In this document: positions 1-7,965 of the stretch, in pieces
Layout of the letters: each line of letters begins with the position of its first letter
Numbering within the stretch: position 1 is the first letter of the stretch
Source of the DNA: JAJYZP01 sp049964535
GTDB taxonomy: Bacteria; Actinomycetota; Acidimicrobiia; Acidimicrobiales; Acidimicrobiaceae
Direction of reading: 5' to 3'
NCBI GenBank assembly: GCA_049964535.1
Contig: JBMFXG010000061.1
Span: forward strand, 1-12,969
DNA: 12,969 bases
Notes under the pieces: model-generated
Database searches by the model: none
What the model was told of the DNA's origin: nothing
What the model saw: the letters and a program-made list of their open reading frames with translations, nothing else
Translations under genes and position numbers: made by a program

Positions 1-2
1 GT

Positions 3-713
3 GAGCGGCTTGACATACCAGTCTTTCACGATGACCAACATGGGACTGCAATCGTCGTACTCGCTGCGTTGCTCAACGCTCTCCGGGTGGTCGGAAAGGA
101 GATCGCCAAGGTTCGGGTTGTCGTTCTTGGGATCGGGGCTGCTGGCGTCGCTATCGCTCAACTTCTTATTCATGAGGGCGTTGGAGATCTCGTAGCGGTC
201 GATCGAGACGGAATCTTGGAAGCTGATATGGATGGTCTTGACGCAAACCGACGTTGGGTTGCAGAGAACTCGAATCGGCAAAGCTTAAAAGGTACGTTGC
301 GTGATGCTCTGGAGGGGGCCGATGTCGTCGTTGGGGTCTCTGGACCCGGACTTCTCACCGTTGCGGACCTTCGGTCGATGGCGAAGGATCCTATCGTCTT
401 TGCACTTGCCAATCCGGACCCTGAGATCGAACCGAGTCTCGCTCGGGAGGTTGCCGCAGTCGTAGCGACCGGGCGTAGTGACGAACCGAATCAAATTAAT
501 AATGTGTTGGTCTTTCCAGGCTTCTTTCGCGGACTTCTCGATGCCGGAGCACGGACGATCACAACGCAGATGGAGCTCGCCGCTGCTCGAGCGCTCGCAG
601 CCATCGTCTCCTCCGATGAACTCTCGACCGCCTACATCGTGCCTACCGTCTTCAACCCGCTCGTGGCACCGACCATCGCTCAAGCAGTACAGGCTGCCGC
701 AAAGGAGCAGTAG
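3..713 (+). CDS. Malic enzyme (malate dehydrogenase, decarboxylating), C-terminal part; 5' end outside window
   Basis: Malic enzyme converts malate to pyruvate and CO2 while reducing NAD(P), linking the TCA cycle to pyruvate in the cytoplasm. The reading frame is open from base 3 and starts inside the family signature IPVFHDDQHGTAIV, whose acidic residues bind the divalent metal. A Rossmann GxGxxG stretch follows (VVVLGIGAAG), ending about 15 residues later in an Asp (VAVDRD) that is compatible with NAD but does not prove it. Further family motifs are GVSGPGLLT, FALANPDPEIEP and TGRSDEPNQINNVLVFPGFF. About 236 residues are present; short bacterial malic enzymes have roughly 380-450, so the N-terminal domain lies upstream. 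The in-frame ATG at 69 is internal, because homologous sequence continues upstream of it. The gene ends in TAG and no partner gene follows closely. Family assignment is secure; cofactor choice is inference. Confidence 0.95.
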   Translation, partial: ERLDIPVFHDDQHGTAIVVLAALLNALRVVGKEIAKVRVVVLGIGAAGVAIAQLLIHEGVGDLVAVDRDGILEADMDGLDANRRWVAENSNRQSLKGTLRDALEGADVVVGVSGPGLLTVADLRSMAKDPIVFALANPDPEIEPSLAREVAAVVATGRSDEPNQINNVLVFPGFFRGLLDAGARTITTQMELAAARALAAIVSSDELSTAYIVPTVFNPLVAPTIAQAVQAAAKEQ

Positions 714-1305
714 CTCTTCGTTGAGGGGTACCAGCTGTATGAGGGAAATCATTCGATACTTCATGTGGTCGCTATAGCGAGCTGGCCGCTGCGTTGAACT
801 TGTGGTTTGGACGGCCCCGTGCCGACGATCTTCGCTCTGGGGTCGGGTGAGAGTGCGAAGTCAAGTTGGTGAGCTCTCTCTTGCGTGAGGTAGAGGGGTT
901 TGACGGAGTTCTTGCGATGATGTCGTCATGGTGGCGAGATGAGATGAACGTTCGAGGTGGAGGACCGTCGTCCCGTTGCGTGGCGCCGTGTTGACCAACC
1001 GTATGGAGACCAGTTCAGTCCCGTGCGACGGTTGCGATCATTGCTTTGGAGCGCAACGTAGGCTACCTTGGCGCACAAGTGCTCGCTAGGACGCTCAATC
1101 TGCGCTCGTGGTGGCTCGTGTGGCTTGAGGGTGTCGTCAAGCGGTCGCGCAGATCGTCGGCCTGAGGCAGAACGCCCATGCTCGGTGTCGATGCGTCGAC
1201 GATGCGGAGCTGTGTCGCAAGGATGATTAGATGAGCGTCGGCAGGAGAGTCCGTGGTGGGTTGTGATTAGCGCAGCGTGCTCTTTGCTCTATGACCATGT
1301 CGGGA
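714..1305. other. Gene-poor stretch between malic enzyme and the ABC operon
   Basis: About 590 bases separate the convergent malic enzyme and ABC ATPase genes. I see no recognisable gene. A plus-strand frame from 851 to about 994 reads as roughly 47 plausible residues (including the stretch REVEGFDGVLAMMSSWW) but has no good start or known motif. A minus-strand frame over about 960-1220 is Arg-rich and matches nothing I know. The perfect palindrome TCGCTATAGCGA lies at 769-780, 56 bases after the malic enzyme stop, but a 12-bp palindrome is expected by chance in this length. The stretch could be decayed coding DNA; I could not identify a transposase or terminal repeats. Confidence 0.5.
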
Positions 1306-2067
1306 TTACCATGTCGAGGATGCGCCGTCGATAATGCGACGGGTCTGCTCGTGCCGCGGGTTCTCAAAGATTTGATGAGTCGGACCATCCTCCACCACCG
1401 ATCCTTCGTGCAGCACAACGATGCGATCGCAAGTAGCTCGGAGAGCGAAGGGGTCGTGTGAAACGAAAACGAGTGTGAGGGAGCGCTCGCTCGTTATGCG
1501 TCGTAAGGTGGCGAGAACCGTCAACTTGGACGAGATGTCGAGCGCGCTCGTGGGTTCATCGGCCACCAGTGTTCCAGGATCGACCACGAGCGCTCGGGCA
1601 AAGGCCACCCGTTGGCGCTCGCCACCGGAGAGCTCGTGTGGGCGACGGCTGAGCAGAGAGTCTGCAAGGCCAACATCGTGGAGGGCTTGTGTGATGCGGG
1701 TGTCGGCGTCGACACCTTTGATGCCGAGGACCCTGAGCGGTTCGCGGAGAGACCATTGGATGTTGTAGCTCGGGTCGAGACTCGAGCCTGGATCTTGAGG
1801 TATGGCCCCAATAGAACGATGTGCCGGTCTGGGAGAGTGCGTGACGTCCCCGTATGAGAAGGAGCCAGAAGTGGGTGATAGTAGTCCAAGGGCTACGAGC
1901 AAGAGTGTCGATTTTCCTGAGCCAGATTGACCCAAGATGCCAACATGCTCACCATGTTCGATTCTGAGGGTAACCTTGCGCAGCGCGATGACTCGATTTC
2001 GCCCTCGACGACGTTCTACCGTCACGTTTGAGAAGTTGAGATATCCTTTCTCAGCGGCGTTCGTCAT
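1306..2067 (-). CDS. Peptide-type ABC importer ATPase, DppF/NikE-like (short form)
   Basis: This is one of two nucleotide-binding subunits that power the importer encoded here; it acts on the cytoplasmic face of the membrane. With the start at 2067 it has 253 residues: Walker A GQSGSGKST (46-54), Q-loop Gln91 in IPQDPGSSLDP, signature LSGGERQR (146-153), Walker B TLVADEP with catalytic Glu171, and the H-loop His in VSHD (204). A frame open to 2157 exists, but ATG 2067 is preferred because a GAGGA ribosome-binding site sits six bases upstream and the family similarity begins there. It overlaps the preceding ATPase gene by 17 bases, implying translational coupling. It stops shortly after the core domain and lacks the C-terminal extension of about 80 residues usual in OppF/DppF, so it resembles NikE-sized subunits. 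Substrate is not determined by this subunit. Confidence 0.93.
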   Translation of the reverse strand: MTNAAEKGYLNFSNVTVERRRGRNRVIALRKVTLRIEHGEHVGILGQSGSGKSTLLLVALGLLSPTSGSFSYGDVTHSPRPAHRSIGAIPQDPGSSLDPSYNIQWSLREPLRVLGIKGVDADTRITQALHDVGLADSLLSRRPHELSGGERQRVAFARALVVDPGTLVADEPTSALDISSKLTVLATLRRITSERSLTLVFVSHDPFALRATCDRIVVLHEGSVVEDGPTHQIFENPRHEQTRRIIDGASSTW

Positions 2068-3043
2068 GGAGTTCCTCAGTGCCGACGCTAGATATTGGGT
2101 GAAAGCAGCGAAAGCCCGACGTCCCAAACGTGGTGAATGGCGGAAGTGATGTCTCACAGCGAGAGTCTTTCGAGGGGCAGAAGCGAGCGTAGGGACAGCC
2201 TGTGAGAGGGAATGCCGCCTGTGCAGTACGGCGATTCAAAGAGGGTAGCTCAGGATCGGTCTCGATAGCAGGTGAAGGTCCGGCGGTGGGAGGCTGATAG
2301 AACGATCGAGCCGCTCCGATGAGGCTAGCGCTGTAGGGGTGATGTTGGCGCTGCAGGAGGTCGAGTGTGGACCCCGTCTCACAGAGGGAGCCTCGATAGA
2401 CAATGGTGAGCCCGCTTGTGGACGCTGCAACGAGAGCGATATCGTGCGAGATCAGCAGGAGGGAGGATCCCCATTCCCGAGCAAGGGAGGTGATGAGCTT
2501 CATGATCGGAGCTTGCAGTCCGGCGTCGAGGGCAGAGGTCGGTTCATCGGCAATAATTAACTCTGGACTGCGAGTGAGAGCGAGGGCAATGAGGATACGC
2601 TGTCGCTGACCCCCGGAGAGTTGATGGGGGTAAGACCTCAGAATGCTTTCGTGGTCGGAGAGCTCCACTGCGTCGAGGAGATCGTCTATTGCTCGTTGGG
2701 ACCGATCGTTGCGTTGCGTACGGAAGTGTCGACCGATCCTCATGGTTGGATCAAGGCTTGTGAGGGGCTCTTGTGGAATGTACGCTATGGACTTACCCTG
2801 CCGCTGGATTCTCTCGCGTTCTGAGCACCCGAGCAGTTCGAGGCCGTTGAGCGTGATGCTTCCGGTTGCCCGGAGCGAGGGAGGGAGGAGTCCAAGAATC
2901 GCGCGAGCGGTGAGGGACTTTCCCGAGCCCGACTCTCCAATGAGGGCGTGGCTTGAACCTGGAGGTATCTGAAAGCTGATGTCTCGGATCAGCGTTCTCC
3001 GATTGGATGCAATCGTGAGCGAAGCGACGCAAAGCTCGCTCAT
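2051..3043 (-). CDS. Peptide-type ABC importer ATPase, DppD/OppD-like, with four-Cys C-terminal domain
   Basis: This is the second ATPase subunit of the importer, 330 residues, the usual DppD length. It shows Walker A GESGSGKS (36-43), Q-loop Gln91 (IPQEPLTSLDP), signature LSGGQRQR (142-149), Walker B LIIADEP (Glu167) and H-loop His200 (ISHD). The C-terminal oligopeptide/dipeptide transporter domain is present (HHPYSASLIGAA at 235-246, then GCPYARFC). It contains four cysteines, Cys283, Cys289, Cys296 and Cys313; in a structurally studied DppD of this family the equivalent region binds a [4Fe-4S] cluster, so a cluster here is likely by analogy. The ATG overlaps the permease stop as ATGA, with no clear ribosome-binding site, so translation is probably coupled. 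Role is secure; substrate is unknown. Confidence 0.95.
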   Translation of the reverse strand: MSELCVASLTIASNRRTLIRDISFQIPPGSSHALIGESGSGKSLTARAILGLLPPSLRATGSITLNGLELLGCSERERIQRQGKSIAYIPQEPLTSLDPTMRIGRHFRTQRNDRSQRAIDDLLDAVELSDHESILRSYPHQLSGGQRQRILIALALTRSPELIIADEPTSALDAGLQAPIMKLITSLAREWGSSLLLISHDIALVAASTSGLTIVYRGSLCETGSTLDLLQRQHHPYSASLIGAARSFYQPPTAGPSPAIETDPELPSLNRRTAQAAFPLTGCPYARFCPSKDSRCETSLPPFTTFGTSGFRCFHPISSVGTEELHDERR

Positions 3044-3912
3044 GCGACGTTTTCATTCTGAGAAAGGGTGTCGTTTCCGATCTGCTCTCGGTCTCGTAGT
3101 CCATCGCTGAGAAGGTTGAAGCCGAAGACCGTGACCACGATTGCCAGAGTTGGAACGACCACAATCCAGAGGTCGACCTGTAGGAAGCTCTGGCCTTCTT
3201 CGAGCATTGAACCCCACGAAGGGTTTGGAGGCGGAGCTCCAAGTCCTAAGAACGAGAGAGCTGCAACTGCGAGCGTGGTGAGAGAGAGGCTTAAGAAGCT
3301 CTGCACCGTGATGGTTCTCAAGAGATTACGCGCGATGTGTGTCGTTGCAATGCGCCACTTGGAGACACCCATCCATTGCGCAGCGGTAACGTAGGGAGAA
3401 CGTGCGATCTGAAGTGCACGCGACCGTGTGACGCGCGCAAAGATTGCAGTCGTTGCTACGCCGATGGCCAGGCCGAGGATGACCGTCGATGAGCCGGCTA
3501 TCGCGACGACGAGAAGGGCGGCGAGGAGAGCAGGAAAGCCGTAGAGGAGATCGACGAGAAGTCCGAGAGCTCCTTGCAGCGTAGGTCGTGCAAGCGCAGA
3601 TGCTACCCCGATTGAAGTTCCCACCGAAGCGGCGATGGTGACAGAGATGAGACACGCTTCGAGGGTCGAACGAGCACCGGTCATGATGCGCGAGAGGAGG
3701 TCTCGTCCGTACTCGTCGGTACCGAGGATGTGCTGGAGTGACGGGCCTTGAAAGGCTTGGTGCTGGTGAATGGCGTCTGGAGGGAACGGTGTCCAGACGA
3801 AAGAGAGAAGAGCGAGGACGGTGATGAGACCGCTGATCCCCAGGCCTGCGATGAGCGACGGATTGAGCCGCACGCTCGATGGAGAGCTGGGGTACCGTCG
3901 TGACGATTTCAT
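3040..3912 (-). CDS. Peptide-type ABC importer permease, DppC/OppC-like
   Basis: This integral membrane subunit, 290 residues, pairs with the DppB-like permease to form the channel. After a short cytoplasmic N-terminus a first membrane segment spans about 22-41, followed by the DppC/OppC hallmark HILGTDEYGRDLLSR (61-75). Further hydrophobic segments lie near 83-105, 116-139, 142-160, 204-224 and 247-268. The cytoplasmic EAA-type loop that contacts the ATPases is around 177-196 (QWMGVSKWRIATTHIARN), and the second family motif FLGLGAPPPNPSWGSML is at 221-237. Both ends overlap neighbours by ATGA (3909-3912 upstream and 3040-3043 downstream), a strong sign of a single coupled operon. Length and motifs are normal for the family. 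Confidence 0.95.
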   Translation of the reverse strand: MKSSRRYPSSPSSVRLNPSLIAGLGISGLITVLALLSFVWTPFPPDAIHQHQAFQGPSLQHILGTDEYGRDLLSRIMTGARSTLEACLISVTIAASVGTSIGVASALARPTLQGALGLLVDLLYGFPALLAALLVVAIAGSSTVILGLAIGVATTAIFARVTRSRALQIARSPYVTAAQWMGVSKWRIATTHIARNLLRTITVQSFLSLSLTTLAVAALSFLGLGAPPPNPSWGSMLEEGQSFLQVDLWIVVVPTLAIVVTVFGFNLLSDGLRDREQIGNDTLSQNENVA

Positions 3913-4853
3913 CGATCCTCTAGTCGAGGATCGAGCAGGTGGGCGGTGAGATCGATCGCTGCATTTACTACTGTTACGAACAAGACGGCGATCATGACGA
4001 GGTCTTGAACGAGCAGGAGGTCTCGATTTTGGACCGCATTGAGCAGAAGGCTCCCGATGCCGGGCAGGGTGAAGACGCTCTCAACAACGACCGCCCCAAC
4101 GAGCAGTCCGCCTATCTCTAGACCTAGAACGGTCGTTAGTGAGGGTAGTGCGTTGCGCCATCCGTGGCGCAAGAGTGCTCGTTGGGTCGATAGTCCGCGA
4201 GAGCGAGCATAGAGGAGGTACTCTGCGTCGAGCGACTCGGTCAGTGCATTGGTGAGATACTTTGTGAGCGTTGCTGTCTCGATGAGCCCGAGAGAGAAGG
4301 CTGGTAGAGCTAGGGAGCGAAGTGCGCCTGGCCACGATGTTGACCATGGGGTGAAGCCACTGGCCGGTAGCAGGTGTACGCGAAGCGCAAAGAGGTCGAT
4401 CAGGAGGAGACCAAGGGCAAAGCTTGGGACTGCGAGTCCGATCTGAGAGAGACTTGAGATAAGAATTCCTCCAAGTGCTCTCCGTCTTAGGGCGAGGTAG
4501 AACGAGAGTGGCAACGAGAGCGCTAGGGCGATGAGTAGCGCGAGTGCGATGAGAGGTCCGGTGACCGCAAGAGCGGTCGAGATCTGTGGTGCGAGAGCGG
4601 AGTTGGTGATGTAGGAGTCGCCGAGGTGGAAAGAGATGAGACCGCCGATCCACGATAGATACTGGGTGAGTAGCGGGCGATCGAGACCGAGTCGAGCATT
4701 GAGGGCCGAGAGAGCGTGTGGCGTTGCCTGGGTGCCCAAAATAACCGATGCGGGGGATCCTGGGAGGATGCTCATGAGCGTAAAGACGACGACGGACGCC
4801 ACGAATAGTGTGATGAGGGTGCGAGCCAGTCGTTGGATCAGAAGCGCTTTCAT
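3909..4853 (-). CDS. Peptide-type ABC importer permease, DppB/OppB-like
   Basis: This is the first channel subunit, 314 residues, typical for DppB. The N-terminal membrane segment (about 8-30) leads to LPGSPA and then to the DppB motif GLDRPLLTQYLSWIGGL (56-72) with FHLGDS just after it. More hydrophobic segments lie near 97-120, 128-155, 176-196 (less certain), 239-262 and 283-305. The cytoplasmic loop that docks to the ATPases is YARSRGLSTQRALLRHGW (215-232), and the C-terminal family motif VESVFTLPGIGSLLLNAV is at 257-274, ending in LLDPRLEDR. The ATG at 4853 has a poor ribosome-binding site and is separated by 82 bases from the binding-protein gene, whereas its 3' end overlaps the next permease by ATGA. 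Confidence 0.95.
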   Translation of the reverse strand: MKALLIQRLARTLITLFVASVVVFTLMSILPGSPASVILGTQATPHALSALNARLGLDRPLLTQYLSWIGGLISFHLGDSYITNSALAPQISTALAVTGPLIALALLIALALSLPLSFYLALRRRALGGILISSLSQIGLAVPSFALGLLLIDLFALRVHLLPASGFTPWSTSWPGALRSLALPAFSLGLIETATLTKYLTNALTESLDAEYLLYARSRGLSTQRALLRHGWRNALPSLTTVLGLEIGGLLVGAVVVESVFTLPGIGSLLLNAVQNRDLLLVQDLVMIAVLFVTVVNAAIDLTAHLLDPRLEDR

Positions 4854-4907
4854 GATGGTCTTGGAGCGTGTTGGGGGATTGCGGTCGCCGGGCCTTGTTC
4901 GTCCGTA

Positions 4908-4931
4908 GAGTCACCTTAGCGCCGGTGGCTC
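4908..4931 (-). terminator. Possible intercistronic hairpin after the binding-protein gene
   Basis: In the 82-base gap between the binding-protein stop and the DppB start, two 8-base arms (4908-4915 and 4924-4931) pair with one mismatch around an 8-base loop. There is no T tract after it in the transcript sense, so it is not a classical terminator. Hairpins in this position often stabilise the upstream binding-protein message or reduce downstream expression, which would suit the excess of binding protein importers need. The role is inference. Confidence 0.3.
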
Positions 4932-4935
4932 CGCT

Positions 4936-6528
4936 CTAGGCAAATCCAAGCTTCTTCGCAACCGTGGGAACGCTGCCACCGATACCGAGGTAGGCGAGGT
5001 TGAACGATTCGGTGTAGCCGAAACGGGGTAAGCCGGTCACCGACCTATGGGCAATCGTGATCTCCGGTAGGACGTAGAGCCAGTCGTTCACTGCTTGTTT
5101 GGTGATCAGTCGTAAGACTTTTCGATACCCAGCAATCCACTGCTGCTGCGTTGGGGCAGCGTTGGCGCTCCGAAGCAGGGCAGCGACCGTTGCGGTACCG
5201 GCGTAGTGCCAGTAGTAGCCGCTCGTTCCGTAGTTTGAGATGTCGCGCGCTTCTGCGTGGTCGATGATGGTCGTCTCGAAGTTGCCGGCCTCAAAGACCT
5301 TGGAGAGCCACAGCGGAAAGGGTATGTTCTGCACCGTCACGTGAATACCGACGGCCCCAAGCTCAGAGACGATCAGTGGCGCAGCGAGCTGAGCGTAGGG
5401 ATAGGGCGGAAGGGTCAGAGAGAGGGCAAATCCGTGCGGATATCCGGCTCTGTGCAGCAGTAGTTTGGCCTTGGTCGGGTTGTACGTGTAGACGTGAGCG
5501 AGATTGAGGTAGTACGGGTCAGCTGGCACGGAGTCGCTTCCAAGCGGTAGGCCCCGACCTCCGGAGGCTACATCAATAATCGCTTGGCGATCGATGGCGT
5601 AGCTGATCGCTTGGCGGACGAGGGTCTTGCGGAGAGGTCCATAACTGTTGTTGAGGGTGAGCTGGACCTTACCGTTGGTTAGTCCGGAGATGATCTGGTA
5701 GCTCGAATTGTGTTCGAAGCTTGCCAGGGAAGATGGATTACCGAGATTGTCGATGAGGTTAAGCTGACCGGACTCTAACGCAGCATTCTCTGCGTTCGGG
5801 CTGGTGAAGTAGCGGAAAGTCACTGCGCTCGAGCGTGGTTTAGGTCCCCAGTACTTGGGGTTAGCTTTGAGGGAGACCGAGTAGTTCTGAACCTCGCCAG
5901 AGACTGCATAGGGTCCTGTTCCGATTGGATTGGTACCGAGGGTGGATACCGTTTGGGGGTCGAGCACTACTCCGTTGGAGTAGGAAGCCAAGTTGAAGAG
6001 CCACTCCCATGATGGCGAGTCGAGCGTCACCTGGACCGTATCTGAGTTGAGAGTCTTGACGCTTTTGACATCGAAGATCTTGGCGTAGGGGTAGGTCGAA
6101 CCGGGCTTGATGACTCGATTCATCGAAAAGGTGACATCTGCCGCAGTAAGAGGGTCACCGTTAGAGAAGTGCACGCCTCGGCGGATTTTGAACGTGTAGA
6201 CACGGCGATCTTTCGATAGTGTCCACGAGGTCGCAAGTGTGGGCTGTAAGGACCCATTGGGTGCAAGTTCAACGAGGTGCTGAAGCACGTTGTAGTCGAT
6301 CACCTCGTCGATCGCCGCAGAAGCATTGGCCGTTGGATCGAGGGTCACTGGAAAGACCGAAGACCCAATGGTGATCGGCGCTCCCGAACTCTGAGTGTGA
6401 GGAGTTCGCTCGGAAGCGGACGCAGCGCTCCAAGACACGGTCAGTGTTGTGAGCGATCCTACGCTGCTCAGTAGTAGAAGTGGGACCACTCGGTACATTG
6501 ATCTTCGCAGGGATCTTCTTCTCACCAC
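4936..6528 (-). CDS. Extracytoplasmic solute-binding protein of peptide-type ABC importer (SBP family 5)
   Basis: This is the ligand-capturing component of the importer, 530 residues, normal for family 5 (DppA/OppA/NikA). A basic N-terminus (MVRRRSLRRS) precedes a hydrophobic core (about 13-31) and a possible cleavage site after VSWSAASA (about residue 39). The family signature runs through residues 85-140, including LATSWTLSKD, FKIRRGVHFSNGDPLTAADV and FSMNRV. Later blocks are NPIGTGPYAV (200-209), the RQAISYAIDRQAI helix (305-317) and ELGAVGIHVTVQ (389-400). There is no lipobox, and the whole protein contains no cysteine. It probably is either secreted or held by an uncleaved signal anchor. 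The start is GTG 6528 with a G-rich stretch about ten bases upstream; ATG 6498 is an alternative that still leaves a signal sequence. It is first in the operon. Substrate could be peptides, but family members also carry nickel or sugars. Confidence 0.93.
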   Translation of the reverse strand: MVRRRSLRRSMYRVVPLLLLSSVGSLTTLTVSWSAASASERTPHTQSSGAPITIGSSVFPVTLDPTANASAAIDEVIDYNVLQHLVELAPNGSLQPTLATSWTLSKDRRVYTFKIRRGVHFSNGDPLTAADVTFSMNRVIKPGSTYPYAKIFDVKSVKTLNSDTVQVTLDSPSWEWLFNLASYSNGVVLDPQTVSTLGTNPIGTGPYAVSGEVQNYSVSLKANPKYWGPKPRSSAVTFRYFTSPNAENAALESGQLNLIDNLGNPSSLASFEHNSSYQIISGLTNGKVQLTLNNSYGPLRKTLVRQAISYAIDRQAIIDVASGGRGLPLGSDSVPADPYYLNLAHVYTYNPTKAKLLLHRAGYPHGFALSLTLPPYPYAQLAAPLIVSELGAVGIHVTVQNIPFPLWLSKVFEAGNFETTIIDHAEARDISNYGTSGYYWHYAGTATVAALLRSANAAPTQQQWIAGYRKVLRLITKQAVNDWLYVLPEITIAHRSVTGLPRFGYTESFNLAYLGIGGSVPTVAKKLGFA

Positions 6529-6948
6529 GGTCGCTTATCCCCCCAGATCGCTGAATGTGAAAATCTACTCTGCGCTCGACCGAGACCTCGATAGAGACGC
6601 CTTATAGGCAGCCTTGGTCGATGGGACGATCAGCTCCTGGAACATAGTATCGATACAGAGGTGGTCCTTGCGCTCGGATGCGAAATGCGTCACACTGGGC
6701 ATTCATAACCTGAGGTGCTTGGTCGTCAGAGAGCGCCTCGGATTGGGATCGTGTCGTTGCTCGTGGTCTGCTTAAACCTGCTGAGAGGCGTTCGCTGGGT
6801 TTGAATCTCTGAGGCTACCATGGTGAGAACTGGGTCCTATGGTGTCCAGGGCGAGACGCTCTGGTCCCCGTCGTAGTGGCTCTTCTTTGGAACGAGGCTC
6901 TGTGTCGAGAGGTCGGCTGCCCAAGTTGGTTGCGTGGTTGGAGGCATT
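6529..6948. other. Divergent intergenic region between importer operon and P1 peptidase
   Basis: About 420 bases lie between the two divergent starts and must carry the promoters for both the importer and the peptidase. No reading frame here looks like a gene on either strand. On the minus strand a TATAAG hexamer at 6600-6605, about 70 bases before the importer start, could be a -10 element, but the -35 side is weak. I see no riboswitch I can name. Shared regulation of the two units from this region is an inference from arrangement only. Confidence 0.4.
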
Positions 6949-7965
6949 GTGGTAGATCGTGGTTGGCAGTTCGTAATGCAAGGGAAGACGAACTCGCTGA
7001 CCGATGTTGCGGGGGTGCGCGTCGGTCACTTTGAGAGAAGCGACGAGGGTTACCTCAGTGGTACTACGGTCGTTCTCTTTGACGCCCCCACACGTATGGC
7101 CGGCGATGTGAGGGGTGGCGGCCCAGGCACGCGTGAAATTGACGCTCTCCGGCCAGAGAACCTGATCGAGGAGGTCCACGGCGTGGTGCTCAGTGGAGGG
7201 AGCGCCTACGGACTCGATGCGGCATCAGGGGTGATGCGCTATCTCGAAGAGGAGGGGCGAGGCTATCGAGTAGGAGCGAGCGACGATGAGATCGTGCCGA
7301 TCGTGCCTGGAGCCGTGATTTTTGATCTCGGTCGGGGTGGTGCGTTTGGGCGACGTCCAGACGCTGAGTTCGGGTATCGAGCCGCCCGCAATGCCGCGTC
7401 TCTCCAGAACCGCTGGGGGCGCGTTGGAGCGGGGACCGGTGCTCGTACCGGCGATGGGTTTGGCGGAGTTGGGTCGGCCTCGTCAACTCTTTCGAATGGA
7501 TCGGTCATCGCCGCACTTTCGGTCGTCAATGCGCGTGGGTCGCTCTACAGTGACACGACAGGCGAGCTCTTAGCCCGGGACTTCGAGCGTGGAGATGAGT
7601 TCGGAGACATGGTTACGCCTCGAGCGTCCATGTCCGGAGATACGCAACGGAGTGACCGCCGAGAGTCCGGGGCCTCTCCGTTCAATACCACGCTCGTAGT
7701 TGTCGTGACAGATGTCGTTTTGACTCGATCGGAGTGTTTGAAGATGGCGCAGGTCGGGCATGACGGTCTAGCACGGGCCGTGCGGCCGGTCCATAGCTAC
7801 TTCGATGGCGATGTCGTGTTCGGTGGTAGTTGTAGTGATAGTACGAATCTGGCGGAGCCTCGATCGTCGGGCGATCTTCTCCAGCGCCGGGTCAACTTGG
7901 CTTCGCTCTATGAGGAGGGTGCTGCATGCGTTACCCGTTCCATTGTGCGAGCTTGCTTAGGATAG
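6949..7965 (+). CDS. P1 family (DmpA/S58-type) self-processing aminopeptidase/amidohydrolase
   Basis: Enzymes of this N-terminal-nucleophile family (DmpA, BapA, the nylon-oligomer hydrolase NylC and mycobacterial relatives) cleave themselves in two and then hydrolyse short peptides or amides, often with D- or beta-amino acids at the N-terminus. Numbered from GTG 6934, family blocks are SLTDVAGVRVGHF (21-33), DVRGGGPGTREIDAL (58-72), VVLSGGSAYGLDAASGV (84-100), GRVGAGTGARTGDGFGGVG (162-180) and NTTLVVVVTD (251-260). The expected self-cleavage point is Asn251/Thr252, as in NylC, which also uses Asn/Thr. GTG 6949 is chosen because GGAGG lies four bases upstream; GTG 6934 has no such site, and ATG 6976 would start just before the family homology and is a real alternative. 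It has no signal sequence, so it is probably cytoplasmic. It is divergent from the peptide-type importer, which suggests it may process imported peptides. Exact substrate is unknown. Confidence 0.93.
   Translation: MVDRGWQFVMQGKTNSLTDVAGVRVGHFERSDEGYLSGTTVVLFDAPTRMAGDVRGGGPGTREIDALRPENLIEEVHGVVLSGGSAYGLDAASGVMRYLEEEGRGYRVGASDDEIVPIVPGAVIFDLGRGGAFGRRPDAEFGYRAARNAASLQNRWGRVGAGTGARTGDGFGGVGSASSTLSNGSVIAALSVVNARGSLYSDTTGELLARDFERGDEFGDMVTPRASMSGDTQRSDRRESGASPFNTTLVVVVTDVVLTRSECLKMAQVGHDGLARAVRPVHSYFDGDVVFGGSCSDSTNLAEPRSSGDLLQRRVNLASLYEEGAACVTRSIVRACLG

Noticed and set aside
769..780. Perfect 12-bp palindrome TCGCTATAGCGA after the malic enzyme gene
   Set aside because: Palindromes of this length are expected a few times by chance in about 13 kb, and there is no supporting structure or repeat copy.
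851..1226. Possible decayed transposase between malic enzyme and the importer
   Set aside because: Some frames are open on both strands but none shows a DDE or other transposase motif, and I found no terminal inverted repeats or target duplication.
4081..4914. 277-codon minus-strand frame overlapping the DppB gene
   Set aside because: Out-of-frame shadow: Arg/Ser/Pro-rich with no motif, while the overlapping frame is an unmistakable permease.
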